Notes: generated from the letters alone by a model not told the origin. DNA of 64,000 nucleotides from Vibrio taketomensis (GCF_009938165.1 NZ_AP019649.1:2852001-2916000), one strand, 5' to 3'; shown: positions 24,201 through 33,030, numbered from the stretch's first letter. Made by a program: numbers and translations.

Positions 24201-24409
24201 CGCAGCGCTTTAGTATTGGTATCGTAATCGTGGCTGGTTTGGCGATTGGTACTCTATTCACGCTATTCGTTCTGCCTGTAATTTACAGCTACTTGGCTGA
24301 ACGTCATAAACCACTGCCAATCTTTGTTGAAGACAAAGACCTTGAAAAACTGGCACGTGTTGATGAAGCAAAAGCTGCACATCGCGATATGGCGAATAAT
24401 GGCAACTAA
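21284..24409 (+). CDS. vexB: RND multidrug efflux pump (VexB-like, HAE1 family)
   Basis: 1,041 residues, the normal length for tripartite drug pumps. Two halves each have one N-terminal helix, a large periplasmic domain and five or six further helices. The proton-relay residues are visible: the adjacent Asp pair in GLVVDDAIVVLENVDRH (helix 4) and the Lys in GLITKHGILICEVAKEE (helix 10). The ribosome-binding site GGAGG lies 5 bp before the ATG. It exports drugs, detergents or bile-type compounds from the periplasm and inner leaflet by proton exchange; substrates are not readable here. A terminator follows, so vexRAB-like genes form one unit without an outer-membrane gene. Confidence 0.95.
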   Translation: MRFTDVFIKRPVLAVSISFLIALLGLQAIFKMQVREYPEMTNTVVTVTTSYYGASADLIQGFITQPLEQAVAQADNIDYMTSQSVLGQSTITVNMKLNTDPNAALSDILAKTNSVRSQLPKEAEDPTVTMSTGATTAVLYIGFTSDDLNSSQITDYLERVINPQLFTVNGVSKVDMYGGVKYALRVWLDPYKMGALDLTATDVMGVLNANNYQSATGQAIGEFVLYNGSADTQVSNVDELKALVVKTGQGNVVRLGDIAKVTLEKSHDVYRASANGKEAVVAAINAAPSANPINIAADVKALLPQLERNLPSNIKMNVMYDSTIAINESIHEVIKTILEAAVIVLVVITIFLGSFRAVVIPIVTIPLSLIGVAMVMQAMGFSWNLMTLLAMVLAIGLVVDDAIVVLENVDRHIKEGESPFRAAIIGTREIAVPVIAMTLTLGAVYAPIALMGGITGSLFKEFALTLAGAVFVSGIVALTLSPMMCSKMLKEHSKPSKFETTVHNALDKMTARYDKMLHAVMSHRPVVIAFALIVFATLPILFKFIPSELAPAEDKGVVVLMGTGPANANLDYLENTMEDVNKILSDQPEVEYAQVFTGVPNSNQAFGLATLKPWSQREASQADITKRVGGLVSDVPGMAVTAFQMPELPGAGSGLPVQFVITTPNNFESLFTIASDILVQVAKSPMFVYSDLDLNYGSATMKISIDKDKAGAYGVTMQDIGITLSTMMSDGYVNRIDLSGRSYEVIPQVERKWRLNPESMNNYFVRTANGESIPLASLITIDVVSAPRTLPHFNQLNSATVGAVPAPGVAMGDAINWFEDIAQSNLPSGYNHNYMGEARQFVTEGSALYATFGLALAIIFLVLAIQFESIRDPIVIMVSVPLAICGALIALAWGTATMNIYSQVGLITLVGLITKHGILICEVAKEEQLHNKLSRIDAVMAAAKVRLRPILMTTAAMIAGLIPLLYASGAGAAQRFSIGIVIVAGLAIGTLFTLFVLPVIYSYLAERHKPLPIFVEDKDLEKLARVDEAKAAHRDMANNGN

Positions 24410-24432
24410 TTCGGTTTGCTAACATTCCAATC

Positions 24433-24459
24433 AAAAGGTCACTTCGGTGGCCTTTTTTA
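24433..24459 (+). terminator. Terminator of the RND efflux operon
   Basis: AAAAGGTCAC-TTCG-GTGGCCTTTTTT, a stem with a TTCG tetraloop and T run, 24 bp beyond the pump stop. Confidence 0.85.
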
Positions 24460-24583
24460 TTGGCTGGTAAGGATTCTCAACTCAGCGTCATCAAACGTTT
24501 AAGTCGCTTTTTTGTGCGATAACTAGCGACTTTTGCGTATCAATTAAATAAAATGATGCCAAAGATACAGGAGTGTTAACACC

Positions 24584-24835
24584 ATGTTTGACCCGAAGAA
24601 ACTAGAGCAAATCGCTAAGCAAATTCACGACTCTATGCCGCAGCCAGTGAAAGACCTAGGCGCTGACGTTGATCAGAAAGTTCGCCAAGTAATTCAAGGC
24701 CAACTAAACAAACTCGACGTGGTAAGCCGTGAAGAGTTTGATGTCCAAACACAAGTACTGCTACGCACTCGCCAAAAACTGACCGAAATGGAAAAGAAAC
24801 TGGCCGATATCGAAGCAAAGCTTGCAGACAAATAA
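24584..24835 (+). CDS. ubiK: Ubiquinone biosynthesis accessory factor UbiK (YqiC/BMFP family)
   Basis: 83 residues. An amphipathic N-terminal helix ([20 protein letters not shown]) and a C-terminal coiled coil (residues about 50-83, heptads such as [18 protein letters not shown]) are the hallmarks of the family. UbiK binds UbiJ and supports the lipid-associated aerobic ubiquinone complex; ubiJ, ubiB and ubiE lie about 18 kb away in this window. The start has AGGAG 13 bp upstream. Own terminator follows. Confidence 0.92.
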   Translation: MFDPKKLEQIAKQIHDSMPQPVKDLGADVDQKVRQVIQGQLNKLDVVSREEFDVQTQVLLRTRQKLTEMEKKLADIEAKLADK

Positions 24836-24845
24836 GCAATAGATA

Positions 24846-24879
24846 AAAAAGGCTTGCCCCAATGGAGCAAGCCTTTTTG
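24846..24879. terminator. Bidirectional terminator between ubiK and ilvC
   Basis: AAAAAAGGCTTGC ... GCAAGCCTTTTT, a strong stem with A and T runs on opposite sides, between convergent genes. Confidence 0.88.
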
Positions 24880-24940
24880 TTTGTCTGAACGTTATCCCAC
24901 ACCCTCAAGCAAGAATGCAGGAATAACGTTGATGATCGTG

Positions 24941-26428
24941 TTATTGACCGCCTACCGCGATATGCTTCATGTCAGTCATGTAGCCACGTAGTTCTTCACC
25001 AATGTACTCAACTGGGTGGTTACGAATAGCAAAGTTCACATCAATCAGCTTCTGGTTATCCACTTGGTTTGACGCTTCGCCCAAACCTTTACCGATAACA
25101 TCCGTGTTCACTGACGGCATAAATTTCTCACGCAGTAGCGGCGTTGCAACGTTAGCAAACAGGTAGTTACCGTATTCAGCCGTATCTGAAATTACCACGT
25201 TCATTTCGTAAAGGCGCTTACGAGCAACCGTATTGGCAATCAGCGGAAGTTCATGCAATGACTCGTAGTATGCTGACTCGTCGATGATGCCTGAAGCGGT
25301 CATTGCTTCAAATGCCAGCTCAACCCCAGCACGTACCATTGCCACCATCAGGATGCCGTTATCAAAGTACTCTTGCTCACTGATTTGGATGTCAGTCGTT
25401 GGGTAGTTTTCAAATGCAGTTTCACCGGTTTCTGCACGCCAGCCCAGAAGGTTTACATCATCGTTTGCCCAGTCAGCCATCATAGTGCTTGAGAACTCAC
25501 CTTGAATGATGTCGTCCATGTGTTTGTTGTACAGTGGACGCATTAGCTCTTTAAGCTCTTCGGACAGGTCATACGCTTTGATTTTCGCTGGGTTTGATAG
25601 GCGATCCATCATATGAGTTATGCCACCAAACTTCAGCGCTTCAGTGATAGTTTCCCAACCGTATTGCAGTAGTTTACCTGCGTAACCAGGGTCGATACCT
25701 TCTGCTACCATCTTCTCGTAACAGACGATAGAACCCGCTTGCAGCATGCCACATAGGATTGTTTGCTCACCCATTAGGTCAGATTTTACTTCTGCTACGA
25801 ATGAAGACTCTAGACAACCTGCACGGTGACCACCTGTCGCAGCTGCCCATGCTTTCGCGATATCCCAGCCTTCACCTTGAGGATCGTTCTCAGGGTGAAC
25901 AGCGATAAGCGTTGGTACGCCGAAACCACGTTTGTATTCTTCACGAACTTCAGTACCAGGACACTTAGGCGCAACCATCACAACGGTAAGGTCTTTACGT
26001 ACTTGCATGCCCTCTTCAACAATGTTGAAGCCGTGTGAGTAACCAAGCGCCGCACCTTGCTTCATCAGTGGCATAATGGTTTCCACTACGTTGGTGTGTT
26101 GCTTGTCTGGCGTTAGGTTAACCACAAGGTCTGCTTGTGGGATCAACGTTTCATAGCAACCCACTTCAAAACCGTTTTCTTTCGCGTTTTTGTATGACTG
26201 ACGCTGCTCGTCAATCGCAGCTTGGCGTAGCGCGTAAGCAACATCCAAACCTGAATCACGCATGTTTAGACCTTGGTTTAGACCTTGAGCACCACAACCA
26301 ACAATGACTACCTTCTTGCCTTTTAGGTAATCAGCTTCAGTAGCAAACTCACTGCGATCCATAAAACGACAACGACCTAATTGGTCTAATTGCTCACGCA
26401 AATTTAGGGTATTGAAATAGTTAGCCAT
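24941..26428 (-). CDS. ilvC: Ketol-acid reductoisomerase (long, class II form)
   Basis: 495 residues, matching the enteric long form with a duplicated C-terminal knotted domain. The Rossmann NADPH site [22 protein letters not shown] and the phosphate-binding region [15 protein letters not shown] are present. Catalytic residues can be found in the metal-binding blocks (for example [13 protein letters not shown] with Asp and Glu). It converts acetolactate and acetohydroxybutyrate in Val/Ile synthesis and needs Mg2+. It is divergent from ilvY, which is expected to activate it when its substrates accumulate; a LysR-type operator lies between the two. Confidence 0.97.
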   Translation of the reverse strand: MANYFNTLNLREQLDQLGRCRFMDRSEFATEADYLKGKKVVIVGCGAQGLNQGLNMRDSGLDVAYALRQAAIDEQRQSYKNAKENGFEVGCYETLIPQADLVVNLTPDKQHTNVVETIMPLMKQGAALGYSHGFNIVEEGMQVRKDLTVVMVAPKCPGTEVREEYKRGFGVPTLIAVHPENDPQGEGWDIAKAWAAATGGHRAGCLESSFVAEVKSDLMGEQTILCGMLQAGSIVCYEKMVAEGIDPGYAGKLLQYGWETITEALKFGGITHMMDRLSNPAKIKAYDLSEELKELMRPLYNKHMDDIIQGEFSSTMMADWANDDVNLLGWRAETGETAFENYPTTDIQISEQEYFDNGILMVAMVRAGVELAFEAMTASGIIDESAYYESLHELPLIANTVARKRLYEMNVVISDTAEYGNYLFANVATPLLREKFMPSVNTDVIGKGLGEASNQVDNQKLIDVNFAIRNHPVEYIGEELRGYMTDMKHIAVGGQ

Positions 26429-26542
26429 GGTAGGGCTCTCCTTTAAGAATAATGTCCATGAGGTCGGTAATATTGCTTACCGAATGAGCTGATACTAAAA
26501 CAGACAATTAATTGCTTAAAGTGATATATTCACAATTAGTCA

Positions 26543-26557
26543 TTGCAATAAATGCAA
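26543..26557. promoter_or_regulatory. LysR-type inverted repeat, probable IlvY operator
   Basis: TTGCA-ATAAA-TGCAA, a T-N11-A palindrome in the 160-bp gap between divergent ilvC and ilvY. Position and form fit an IlvY binding site. A second tandem site as in E. coli is not obvious. Confidence 0.65.
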
Positions 26558-26591
26558 CGTGGAAAATTATTGATATGGAAATTAAGTGATT

Positions 26592-27485
26592 ATGAACATT
26601 AAAAGCCTACAGCTGTTTATTCACTTGTGTGAAAGCCGCAACTTTGCCAAGACAGCAGAGGCGAAACACATCAGTCCTTCGGCTCTTAGCCGACAAATCC
26701 AGAAGTTAGAACAGGAAACTGGGCAAGTTTTATTCGTGCGGGATAATCGCAGTGTTGAACTGACCCCTGCGGGTAAAAAATTACTGCCCGTGGCACTCAA
26801 TATTCTTAGTGAGTGGCAAAACTACCACGCGCAATTCACCGATTTGGATAGTGAACTGAAGGGTGAAATTCGCCTGTTTTGCTCGGTTACGGCCAGCTAT
26901 AGCCATTTGCCAGAATTGCTTTCCGAGTTTCGCCAGCAACACCCATTTATCGAATTTAAACTCTCTACGGGCGATCCCGCACAAGCCATTGATAAGGTAC
27001 TCCACGACGAAGCGGATATTGCGATTGCGGCCATGCCTGATCATCTCCCCTCTCGCATCGCATTTGAAACCATCAGTGAAATTCCACTGTCGGTGATCGC
27101 CCCTGCCGGAGTAAGTCATTTAGCGCATGAACTACATAGCGATAAACCCAATTGGAATTCACTCCCCTTTATCGTGCCAGAAGCAGGCACGGCACGTGAA
27201 CGCGCCAACACTTGGTTTAAAGCGATGCGAATCAAACCTAACATTTATGCGCAAGTCTCTGGTCATGAAGCTATTGTGAGTATGGTAGCGCTTGGCTGTG
27301 GGGTGGGTATAGCACCGGATGTGGTGATCAACAACAGCCCCGTTCGCGATAAAATTGAGCGAGTAATGAAAGTCGCCTCGATTGCACCGTTTGAATTAGG
27401 CGTGTGCTGTAAGCGCTCGCAACTCGACAATCCCCTAATCAAAGCGTTATGGAAAGTTGCACAAGAGAAATACATTAGCCTTTAG
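26592..27485 (+). CDS. ilvY: LysR-family activator IlvY
   Basis: 297 residues. The N-terminal winged helix-turn-helix (LQLFIHLCESRNFAKTAEAKHISPSALSRQIQKLEQETG) is followed by a typical LysR effector domain with GCGVGIAPDVV near the end. It is assigned as IlvY by its divergent pairing with ilvC and by overall similarity to the enteric protein. ATG 26592 is preferred over the GTG 6 bp upstream because the E. coli protein begins just before the same helix. It is expected to activate ilvC in response to acetolactate or acetohydroxybutyrate and to repress itself. Confidence 0.93.
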   Translation: MNIKSLQLFIHLCESRNFAKTAEAKHISPSALSRQIQKLEQETGQVLFVRDNRSVELTPAGKKLLPVALNILSEWQNYHAQFTDLDSELKGEIRLFCSVTASYSHLPELLSEFRQQHPFIEFKLSTGDPAQAIDKVLHDEADIAIAAMPDHLPSRIAFETISEIPLSVIAPAGVSHLAHELHSDKPNWNSLPFIVPEAGTARERANTWFKAMRIKPNIYAQVSGHEAIVSMVALGCGVGIAPDVVINNSPVRDKIERVMKVASIAPFELGVCCKRSQLDNPLIKALWKVAQEKYISL

Positions 27486-27509
27486 TATTTATTGGGGCAA
27501 AAAAGCACA

Positions 27510-27533
27510 AAGCCACGCGTTGCGTGGCTTTGT
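27510..27533. terminator. Bidirectional terminator between ilvY and hemN
   Basis: AAAGCCACGC / GCGTGGCTTTG stem between convergent genes. A near copy of the same hairpin sequence ends the cytochrome c4 gene at 31501. Confidence 0.8.
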
Positions 27534-27553
27534 TGATTCTATTGTAGATACGC

Positions 27554-28942
27554 TTAGATAACGCGTGAGAACTGCTGCTGACGAGCACGATCACGGAGAT
27601 ATTTATCAAAACACATACAGATATTACGGATCAGTAGACGACCACGTAGCGTGACACGAATTTCGCTATCATCCACTTCAACCAAACCATCGTTGATGAA
27701 GGTTTGCAGCAATTCTAGGTCTTGCGCAAAGTACTGGTTAAAGTTGAGTGTAAATTCACGCTCAATAAAAGTTTTATCCAGCTTAAAGTTACAGATAAGC
27801 TGCTTAATCACTTCACGACGAATCAAATCATCTTGGTCGAGCGATACCCCTTTCCATAGTGCATGACGCTGCTCATTCACTTGAGCGTAGTACTTTTTCA
27901 GCTCTTTTTGGTTTTGCGCATAGGCATCACCAATCATCGAAATCGCTGATACACCAAAGCCAACTAAATCACACTCACCCTGAGTGGTGTAGCCTTGGAA
28001 GTTGCGGTGCAATACCCCATTACGCTGAGCGACAGCAAGCTCATCATCCGGCAATGCAAAGTGGTCCATACCGATAAACTGGTAACCCGCCCCCGTTAAG
28101 GTTGCGATAGTTTGTTGCAAGATTGCCATCTTTTCTGACGCTTGCGGCAAATCTTCATCTTTAATCTTACGCTGAGCAGCAAACAATTGCGGCATGTGTG
28201 CGTAGTTAAATACCGATAGACGCCCCGGTTGCATCTCAAGCACTTGCTTTAATGTTTCAGCAAAAGACTCTTGAGTTTGTTTTGGTAAGCCGTAGATCAA
28301 ATCAAGGTTGGTAGAACGGAAGCCGAGATCTTTAGCACGCTTAACCATCGCAATAATAAAGTCTTCATCTTGCTCGCGGTTAACCAGCTTTTGCACTTCT
28401 TTGTTAAAGTCTTGCACGCCGATACTTAAACGGTTGAAGCCTTCGCTACGAAGGTGATCCAGCATATCCAACTCAATTTCACGTGGATCGACTTCAATGC
28501 TAATTTCAGCGCCCGCTTCAAAATCAAATTCACCACGTAAAATAGCCATCACTCGGCTAATTTGCGCTTTTGATAGAAACGTTGGTGTACCACCACCAAA
28601 ATGAAGCTGAGTCACATGGCGGTTTTGCAGCAAACTGGCACGTGTACGAATTTCTGCCTCGAGCACATCAAGGTATTCATCCGCTTTATGTACGTGACGA
28701 GTAATCACTTTATTACAGCCACAGTAGTAACAAAGCTTATGACAGAATGGAATGTGAATGTATAGCGACAAAGGTCGTTCTGGGTAAGCCGTGCACGCCA
28801 TATCATAATCAGCAACCGTAAAGGCTTCATGAAATTCTAAGGCGGTTGGGTAAGAAGTGTAACGAGGACCGGAATAGTTATACTTATCCAGAACCGTTTG
28901 ATCCCACTCAATTTGTTGGCTTGCTACGACTTGCTGCGACAT
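27554..28942 (-). CDS. hemN: Oxygen-independent coproporphyrinogen III dehydrogenase
   Basis: 462 residues. A radical-SAM enzyme with the CxxxCxxC cluster motif in CHKLCYYCGC at about residue 66, preceded by LYIHIPFC. The glycine-rich FGGGTPTFL and the later IEVDPRE segments bind S-adenosylmethionine. The C-terminal part (about 370-455) is the HemN-type domain seen in true HemN rather than in HemW. It makes protoporphyrinogen IX under low oxygen in haem synthesis, complementing hemB elsewhere in this window. Monocistronic on this evidence. Confidence 0.96.
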   Translation of the reverse strand: MSQQVVASQQIEWDQTVLDKYNYSGPRYTSYPTALEFHEAFTVADYDMACTAYPERPLSLYIHIPFCHKLCYYCGCNKVITRHVHKADEYLDVLEAEIRTRASLLQNRHVTQLHFGGGTPTFLSKAQISRVMAILRGEFDFEAGAEISIEVDPREIELDMLDHLRSEGFNRLSIGVQDFNKEVQKLVNREQDEDFIIAMVKRAKDLGFRSTNLDLIYGLPKQTQESFAETLKQVLEMQPGRLSVFNYAHMPQLFAAQRKIKDEDLPQASEKMAILQQTIATLTGAGYQFIGMDHFALPDDELAVAQRNGVLHRNFQGYTTQGECDLVGFGVSAISMIGDAYAQNQKELKKYYAQVNEQRHALWKGVSLDQDDLIRREVIKQLICNFKLDKTFIEREFTLNFNQYFAQDLELLQTFINDGLVEVDDSEIRVTLRGRLLIRNICMCFDKYLRDRARQQQFSRVI

Positions 28943-29140
28943 GTTGTTGTTTCCATTCTTTGACTAAAAGGTCAAGGTTTCGTTAACGGAGCATTTTGCC
29001 ATAAGCTTCTACAAGAGAAACAGAGGTCGCCCGTTATTTTGAGCACCAAAACCCAGAACTGATTTCAGAACTGATAAATCGATCACTCACAGTAATTGTA
29101 AGTGATCGACGGTCAGTTATCAGGTTTGCTTGGCTGAGAC

Positions 29141-29629
29141 TTACACCATTTGAATGTTGATTTGGTTGTTAAGTGGCTGCACTCGTTTTTGCAGTCGCTT
29201 CAACTCTTCAACAATGGCATCTTGCAGACGCGATTCGGCTTTATGGCGAGTTAGGTTTTGTTGCATGCGTTCTTTTTTAACCAGAGCTTGGCGATCTTCG
29301 CCACGCGCCATGTCTTTTACTACATGGTACAACTCTGAAATTGCAGGGAATTCTTGGTCGAAATCGACACGATCATCACCCTGCACATAATCCATAATGC
29401 AGTAAACACGAATACTGATTTCAGACAGGTCACACTGCCCTTGAATGCCCGCCATACATAACGTATTGACGTTTTCAAAGATATTCGCATTACGCTTTGC
29501 AATCGCTAACTGACGATGCCTCAGCTGCAATTCCTTTTGCTTCTTCAGTTGAAGAAGAAGGTAACCTGCGTAAGATGCTAGACCGAGAATAATGATTCCA
29601 CCAGCAATGGCTAACAAGGTTACATTCAT
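29141..29629 (-). CDS. Membrane-anchored DUF2489-like protein
   Basis: 162 residues. One N-terminal transmembrane helix (about residues 4-26, LLAIAGGIIILGLASYAGYLLLQL) leads into a charged, largely helical cytoplasmic part with coiled-coil-like heptads (residues 28-45 and 110-150). The middle has conserved-looking Cys and Asp residues (CMAGIQGQCDLSEISIRVYCIMDYV). I believe this is the DUF2489 family found next to yihI in vibrios; its function is unknown to me. It starts 9 bp after the yihI stop, so it is probably co-transcribed with it. Confidence 0.75.
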   Translation of the reverse strand: MNVTLLAIAGGIIILGLASYAGYLLLQLKKQKELQLRHRQLAIAKRNANIFENVNTLCMAGIQGQCDLSEISIRVYCIMDYVQGDDRVDFDQEFPAISELYHVVKDMARGEDRQALVKKERMQQNLTRHKAESRLQDAIVEELKRLQKRVQPLNNQINIQMV

Positions 29630-29638
29630 ACTTTACTG

Positions 29639-30199
29639 TTATCCTTTAAATTGGTTGATATCAAACGATTCAAACTGCGATAACAATTCATCGTCTGATG
29701 CAGGCGTTTTACTTGCTTGACGCTCTTCAGGGAACTCATCAAAGTCTGAGTACTCTTCTTCATCTTGAGCATCATCAAAAATACCAAGTTGCTTCATCAG
29801 CGCTTCGATGCGCGCTAATTTTTCATCAACGTATTTCTGCAGGCCTGCACCTAGGTTTTCACCACTTTCGATACGATCTAACAATACGTTTAATTGCGCA
29901 TCGTTTTCTAGCATCTCTAGCTCTTTTTCGGCACTTAAACGACGCTCAACTTTAGTTGGCTTCTTAGCTGCTTCAACAATTAGAGGAATCTTCTTCTTAC
30001 TGCCTAAACGAGGGTCACGCTTTTGACCATTGGTCATCTCTTTCTGCGCTTTCGCTTCAGAGTTGCGGCTACCGGTTTTTAGACCTTTGCGCTTTTTGTC
30101 TCTTTTACGCTGACGTCCATCAACGTCTGCTTGTGTACGGTTACGAACAACAATAACGTCACCGTTACCGCCAGATCTTGCTTTTTTGCTACGACTCAT
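29639..30199 (-). CDS. yihI: Der GTPase-activating protein YihI
   Basis: 186 residues. The N-terminal 80 residues are very basic (RSKKARSGG, RKRDKKRKGLKTGSR, KKKIPLIV), while the C-terminal half is acidic (DDAQDEEEYSDFDEFPEE), the split charge layout of YihI. It modulates the ribosome-assembly GTPase Der in E. coli. The start codon overlaps the stop of the upstream methyltransferase (TAATG), showing translational coupling. Neighbourhood (engB and a csrC-type RNA nearby) matches the enteric yihI-csrC-yihA order. Confidence 0.9.
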   Translation of the reverse strand: MSRSKKARSGGNGDVIVVRNRTQADVDGRQRKRDKKRKGLKTGSRNSEAKAQKEMTNGQKRDPRLGSKKKIPLIVEAAKKPTKVERRLSAEKELEMLENDAQLNVLLDRIESGENLGAGLQKYVDEKLARIEALMKQLGIFDDAQDEEEYSDFDEFPEERQASKTPASDDELLSQFESFDINQFKG

Positions 30200-30837
30200 T
30201 ACTGGGGTTTCCTCAGCAAAATTACATCTTTTCCAACAAATTCAAGTTCGAGCTGATCCTGCTCTGCCAAGTACTCAAACGTTTTACGACTAAAAAAGAT
30301 CACATGGGTGAGATCGTTTTTGTAGTGCCAAGTCGCAAACGCTTCAACATCGATCACCATCTTGGTCATTACACCAAGCCAGCCACCGGGCTTAACTAAA
30401 TTTAACCATTGCTGCCACACTTTATCCGGATGATATAAATGCTCGATCACTTCGGTGGCAGTCACAAAGTCATACTGTTGATTTAATACCTCCATATTAG
30501 GATGGTAATAAATGTCATACAACTTCATCGTGTGCCCCTGCTCTTGCAACATCAAGGATAATGTTGGACCAGGACCACAACCAAAATCTAACCCTTGCGA
30601 ATTTGGCGCTACACGTTGGCAAATCGGGTCAGCCATGCGTGATAAAAAGCGGCGGTAACCTTCATCACTTGGATCGTTCTCGTGGAGATCGTAGTGGGCT
30701 TTTTCCGCTTTTGCGTCTAAACGCTGATCTGGATTAACAAATACTAAGGCGCAATTTGCGCATTCTAGATACTGACGACGCTTATCTTCAAAGTAATGGT
30801 GAGTGTGATTGCTTTGACAAAGCGGACAGTGGTGCAT
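30199..30837 (-). CDS. Class I SAM-dependent methyltransferase with an N-terminal zinc-ribbon-like motif
   Basis: 212 residues from ATG 30837, chosen because GGATG lies upstream and the protein then begins MHHCPLCQ. The N-terminus has CPLC and CANC pairs (residues about 4-7 and 25-28) suggesting a small zinc site. The methyltransferase core follows with LDFGCGPGPTL (motif I), VTATEVIEHL (motif IV) and LVKPGGWLGVMT. The substrate is unknown to me. It is the first gene of a three-gene minus-strand unit with yihI and the DUF2489-like gene, immediately downstream of the csrC-type RNA and its terminator. Confidence 0.85.
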   Translation of the reverse strand: MHHCPLCQSNHTHHYFEDKRRQYLECANCALVFVNPDQRLDAKAEKAHYDLHENDPSDEGYRRFLSRMADPICQRVAPNSQGLDFGCGPGPTLSLMLQEQGHTMKLYDIYYHPNMEVLNQQYDFVTATEVIEHLYHPDKVWQQWLNLVKPGGWLGVMTKMVIDVEAFATWHYKNDLTHVIFFSRKTFEYLAEQDQLELEFVGKDVILLRKPQ

Positions 30838-30934
30838 TGTTACATCCTTTTTATAGGGGATGCGCAACATACCAGAAACTGCGGTCAGAGTGGAGTATTA
30901 TTGTGCAATAAATCATCAAATCAATAAAATTTGA

Positions 30935-31311
30935 TATAAAAAGCGATAGAATCTCTATCGCTTTCTAAATGCCATGATGGCGAAACTGGGTTGTGCAAAT
31001 ATTGCACTCCAAATTTCCTTTTGTTTTTCGAGCTTTCCCTGCCAAAAAGGTGTTGTTTGTCATCATCCTAATGAATTTTGGCTTTCCATCTACTTCCTGT
31101 AGCTGAGCTAATCCTTAGCCTGATCCTTTCCCCTGTCTAAACCATTAGACGAGTCAACCATCCTTATTTTGTAAGCTTCCTGCTTACAACGCATCCTTTA
31201 TCGCATCGACCAAGTCTTCCTGACTTGCATCCTTGGAGACCATCCTAGCCTTTTATCCTGCCCCACCTCATGTGGATGTCTCTACTTTACTGCAGATGCT
31301 CTTAGAGGCAA
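30935..31311 (-). ncRNA. csrC: CsrB/CsrC-family small RNA (CsrA antagonist)
   Basis: Read on the minus strand, about 375 nt contain twelve AGGA motifs. Several sit in hairpin loops: CAAGTC-AGGAA-GACTTG, GTAAGC-AGGAA-GCTTAC and CTAC-AGGAA-GTAG; others read AGGATG. It ends in the terminator AGCGATAGAGATTCTATCGCT followed by five T residues (30937-30965). This is the architecture of CsrB/C RNAs, which titrate the RNA-binding protein CsrA. The place, between yihI and engB, is the location of csrC in E. coli. A TAGAAT -10 box at 31318-31323 would start it near 31311; the 5' end is inferred. Vibrios carry several paralogues, so the exact letter is uncertain. Confidence 0.88.
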
Positions 31312-31416
31312 CATTCAATTCTAATTTTTGTTGTTCAAATAACACTCACCACTGCAACTGAATGTTTTATGGCATTTAAAGCTATACAGTAAAATTACAC
31401 TCATGACGAATGGCAA

Positions 31417-31426
31417 ATCTCTTACA
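31417..31426 (-). promoter_or_regulatory. VarA/UvrY (GacA)-type half-site upstream of the csrC RNA
   Basis: Minus-strand TGTAAGAGAT matches the left half of the GacA/UvrY consensus TGTAAG-N6-CTTACA; the right half is poor. It lies about 105 bp upstream of the proposed RNA start, a place where response-regulator control of Csr RNAs is expected. Confidence 0.5.
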
Positions 31427-31495
31427 AACTGGCGAGCAAGATCAGAAATTACCGCCACATAGCTGGTGTGACCGCGATCAAACTAATTTCAAAGC

Positions 31496-31523
31496 AACAA
31501 AAAGCCACGCGATGGCGTGGCTT
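31496..31523 (-). terminator. Terminator of the cytochrome c4 gene
   Basis: Minus-strand AAAGCCACGCCATCGCGTGGCTTTTTG, an 8-9 bp stem with T run, 38 bp beyond the stop. Confidence 0.85.
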
Positions 31524-31560
31524 TGCAAGACTGACTGGAAGCATTTTGAAAAGAGTGTGT

Positions 31561-32178
31561 TTAGTGAAGACCACCAACATAATTTGACAGTACTTCGATA
31601 TCTTTATCGGTTAGTTTTTGTGCAACATCACGCATCATAGCGTTCATATCGTTGCCACGATTACCATCTCTGAATTTCTCAAGTTGAGACTTGATGTACT
31701 CTGCATGCTGACCTGAAATTTTTGGAAATCCAGACAACTCAGTACCGTTACCACGTGGACCATGACAAGCAATACATGCCGCTAAACCACGCTCTGCATC
31801 ACCTGCGGTATACAGAACTTTACCTTGCTCAACCGCACTTTCTGGCGTGGTATTATGCGCCAACGGTAATGAAGCATAATAAGCAGCGAGATCGGCCATA
31901 TCTTGTTCACTCAATGGCATCGCCATGCCACTCATTACAGGATCAAAACGGCCTTGTTTTCCGCTACTGGTCATGCCCAATTTTAGATCTTTCAGCTGCT
32001 TCTCAATGTACTTTGCATGCTGACCGGCTAGGGATGGGTACATTCCAAGTAAACTGTTGCCGTCCGCTCCATGACACGCAACACATGTTTGTGATTTTGC
32101 TTTACCAGCTTCTATATTGCCTTGGGCCCAAGTGGAGCAGCTGACTAAAATACTCACAATTAGCACTAATTTCTTCAT
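31561..32178 (-). CDS. Cytochrome c4, dihaem
   Basis: 205 residues. A signal peptide (MKKLVLIVSILVSCSTWAQG, cleavage near AQG) precedes two class I cytochrome c domains with haem sites CVACHGADG (residue about 32) and CIACHGPRG (about 136). Axial Met candidates lie in each half (GMAMPL and MNAMMRDV). The layout is the tandem dihaem cytochrome c4, which carries electrons to terminal oxidases in the periplasm. It is divergent from engB. The ribosome-binding site upstream of the ATG is weak. Confidence 0.93.
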   Translation of the reverse strand: MKKLVLIVSILVSCSTWAQGNIEAGKAKSQTCVACHGADGNSLLGMYPSLAGQHAKYIEKQLKDLKLGMTSSGKQGRFDPVMSGMAMPLSEQDMADLAAYYASLPLAHNTTPESAVEQGKVLYTAGDAERGLAACIACHGPRGNGTELSGFPKISGQHAEYIKSQLEKFRDGNRGNDMNAMMRDVAQKLTDKDIEVLSNYVGGLH

Positions 32179-32326
32179 GACATTCCATTATAATTATCTA
32201 GCTTCCAGTACCACTCTGCATTGCCACTCATGGTACAATAGGCGACCTCATGCCGAGTACGGTTATTTTACACAATTTCACAAAAAAGTAATCAATTGAC
32301 TACACAAAGTCGAGATGGAGTTAACA

Positions 32327-32989
32327 GTGAACGTAAAAATTAATTACCAAAACACCCATTTCATCACAAGTGCACCTGACATTCGTCACTTGCCAGAGGA
32401 TGAGGGCATTGAAATTGCGTTCGCCGGACGTTCCAATGCCGGGAAATCGAGCTCTTTGAACCGATTGACCAACCAAAAAAGCTTAGCAAAAACCAGTAAA
32501 ACACCGGGTCGTACCCAGTTAATCAACCTATTTAAGGTAACAGAAGGCTGTCATATCGTTGACCTGCCTGGATATGGTTTTGCACAAGTGCCGCTTGAAA
32601 TGAAGAAGAAGTGGCAACAATCGTTGGGTGAGTACCTACAAAAGCGCCAATGTCTAAAAGGCCTAGTAGTATTGATGGATATTCGTCATCCAATGAAAGA
32701 CCTCGACCAACAACTGATCTTCTGGGCTGTGGATTGTGGTATTCCAGTACAGGTACTACTGACGAAAGCTGACAAGCTAAAAAGTGGTGCACGCAAAGCG
32801 CAATTATTGAAGATCCGTGAAGATGCAAAAGGTTTTGGCGGCACCGTTAAAGTCGATGCGTTCTCATCACACAATGGTCTAGGCGTTGATATTCTGCGTA
32901 ATAAACTGGATGAATGGTTTGCACCTGCTTTTGCTGACTCAGTAGAAGCCGACATTGATAGCGATATTGATGAACAAGACGGTGAATAA
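32327..32989 (+). CDS. engB: Ribosome biogenesis GTPase EngB (YihA/YsxC)
   Basis: 220 residues. G motifs are complete: G1 [10 protein letters not shown]2 T in KTPGRTQ, G3 DLPGYG, G4 TKAD and G5 SSHNG. GTG at 32327 is chosen over the ATG 12 bp upstream because GGAG stands 6 bp before it and the enteric protein begins at the equivalent NYQxTHF segment. It is an essential GTPase in large-subunit assembly. An acidic C-terminal tail ([16 protein letters not shown]) is present. It is convergent with polA, with spf between, exactly as in E. coli. Confidence 0.96.
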   Translation: MNVKINYQNTHFITSAPDIRHLPEDEGIEIAFAGRSNAGKSSSLNRLTNQKSLAKTSKTPGRTQLINLFKVTEGCHIVDLPGYGFAQVPLEMKKKWQQSLGEYLQKRQCLKGLVVLMDIRHPMKDLDQQLIFWAVDCGIPVQVLLTKADKLKSGARKAQLLKIREDAKGFGGTVKVDAFSSHNGLGVDILRNKLDEWFAPAFADSVEADIDSDIDEQDGE

Positions 32990-33030
32990 TTTCATCTAAG
33001 CTTTGCTCTAGCAAAGTTCACCCAAAGTTG

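Noticed and set aside
27510..31523. Nearly identical AAAGCCACGC hairpins at 27510 and 31501 as a mobile repeat
   Set aside because: Both are plain terminators at gene ends with different loops, and nothing between them suggests mobility.
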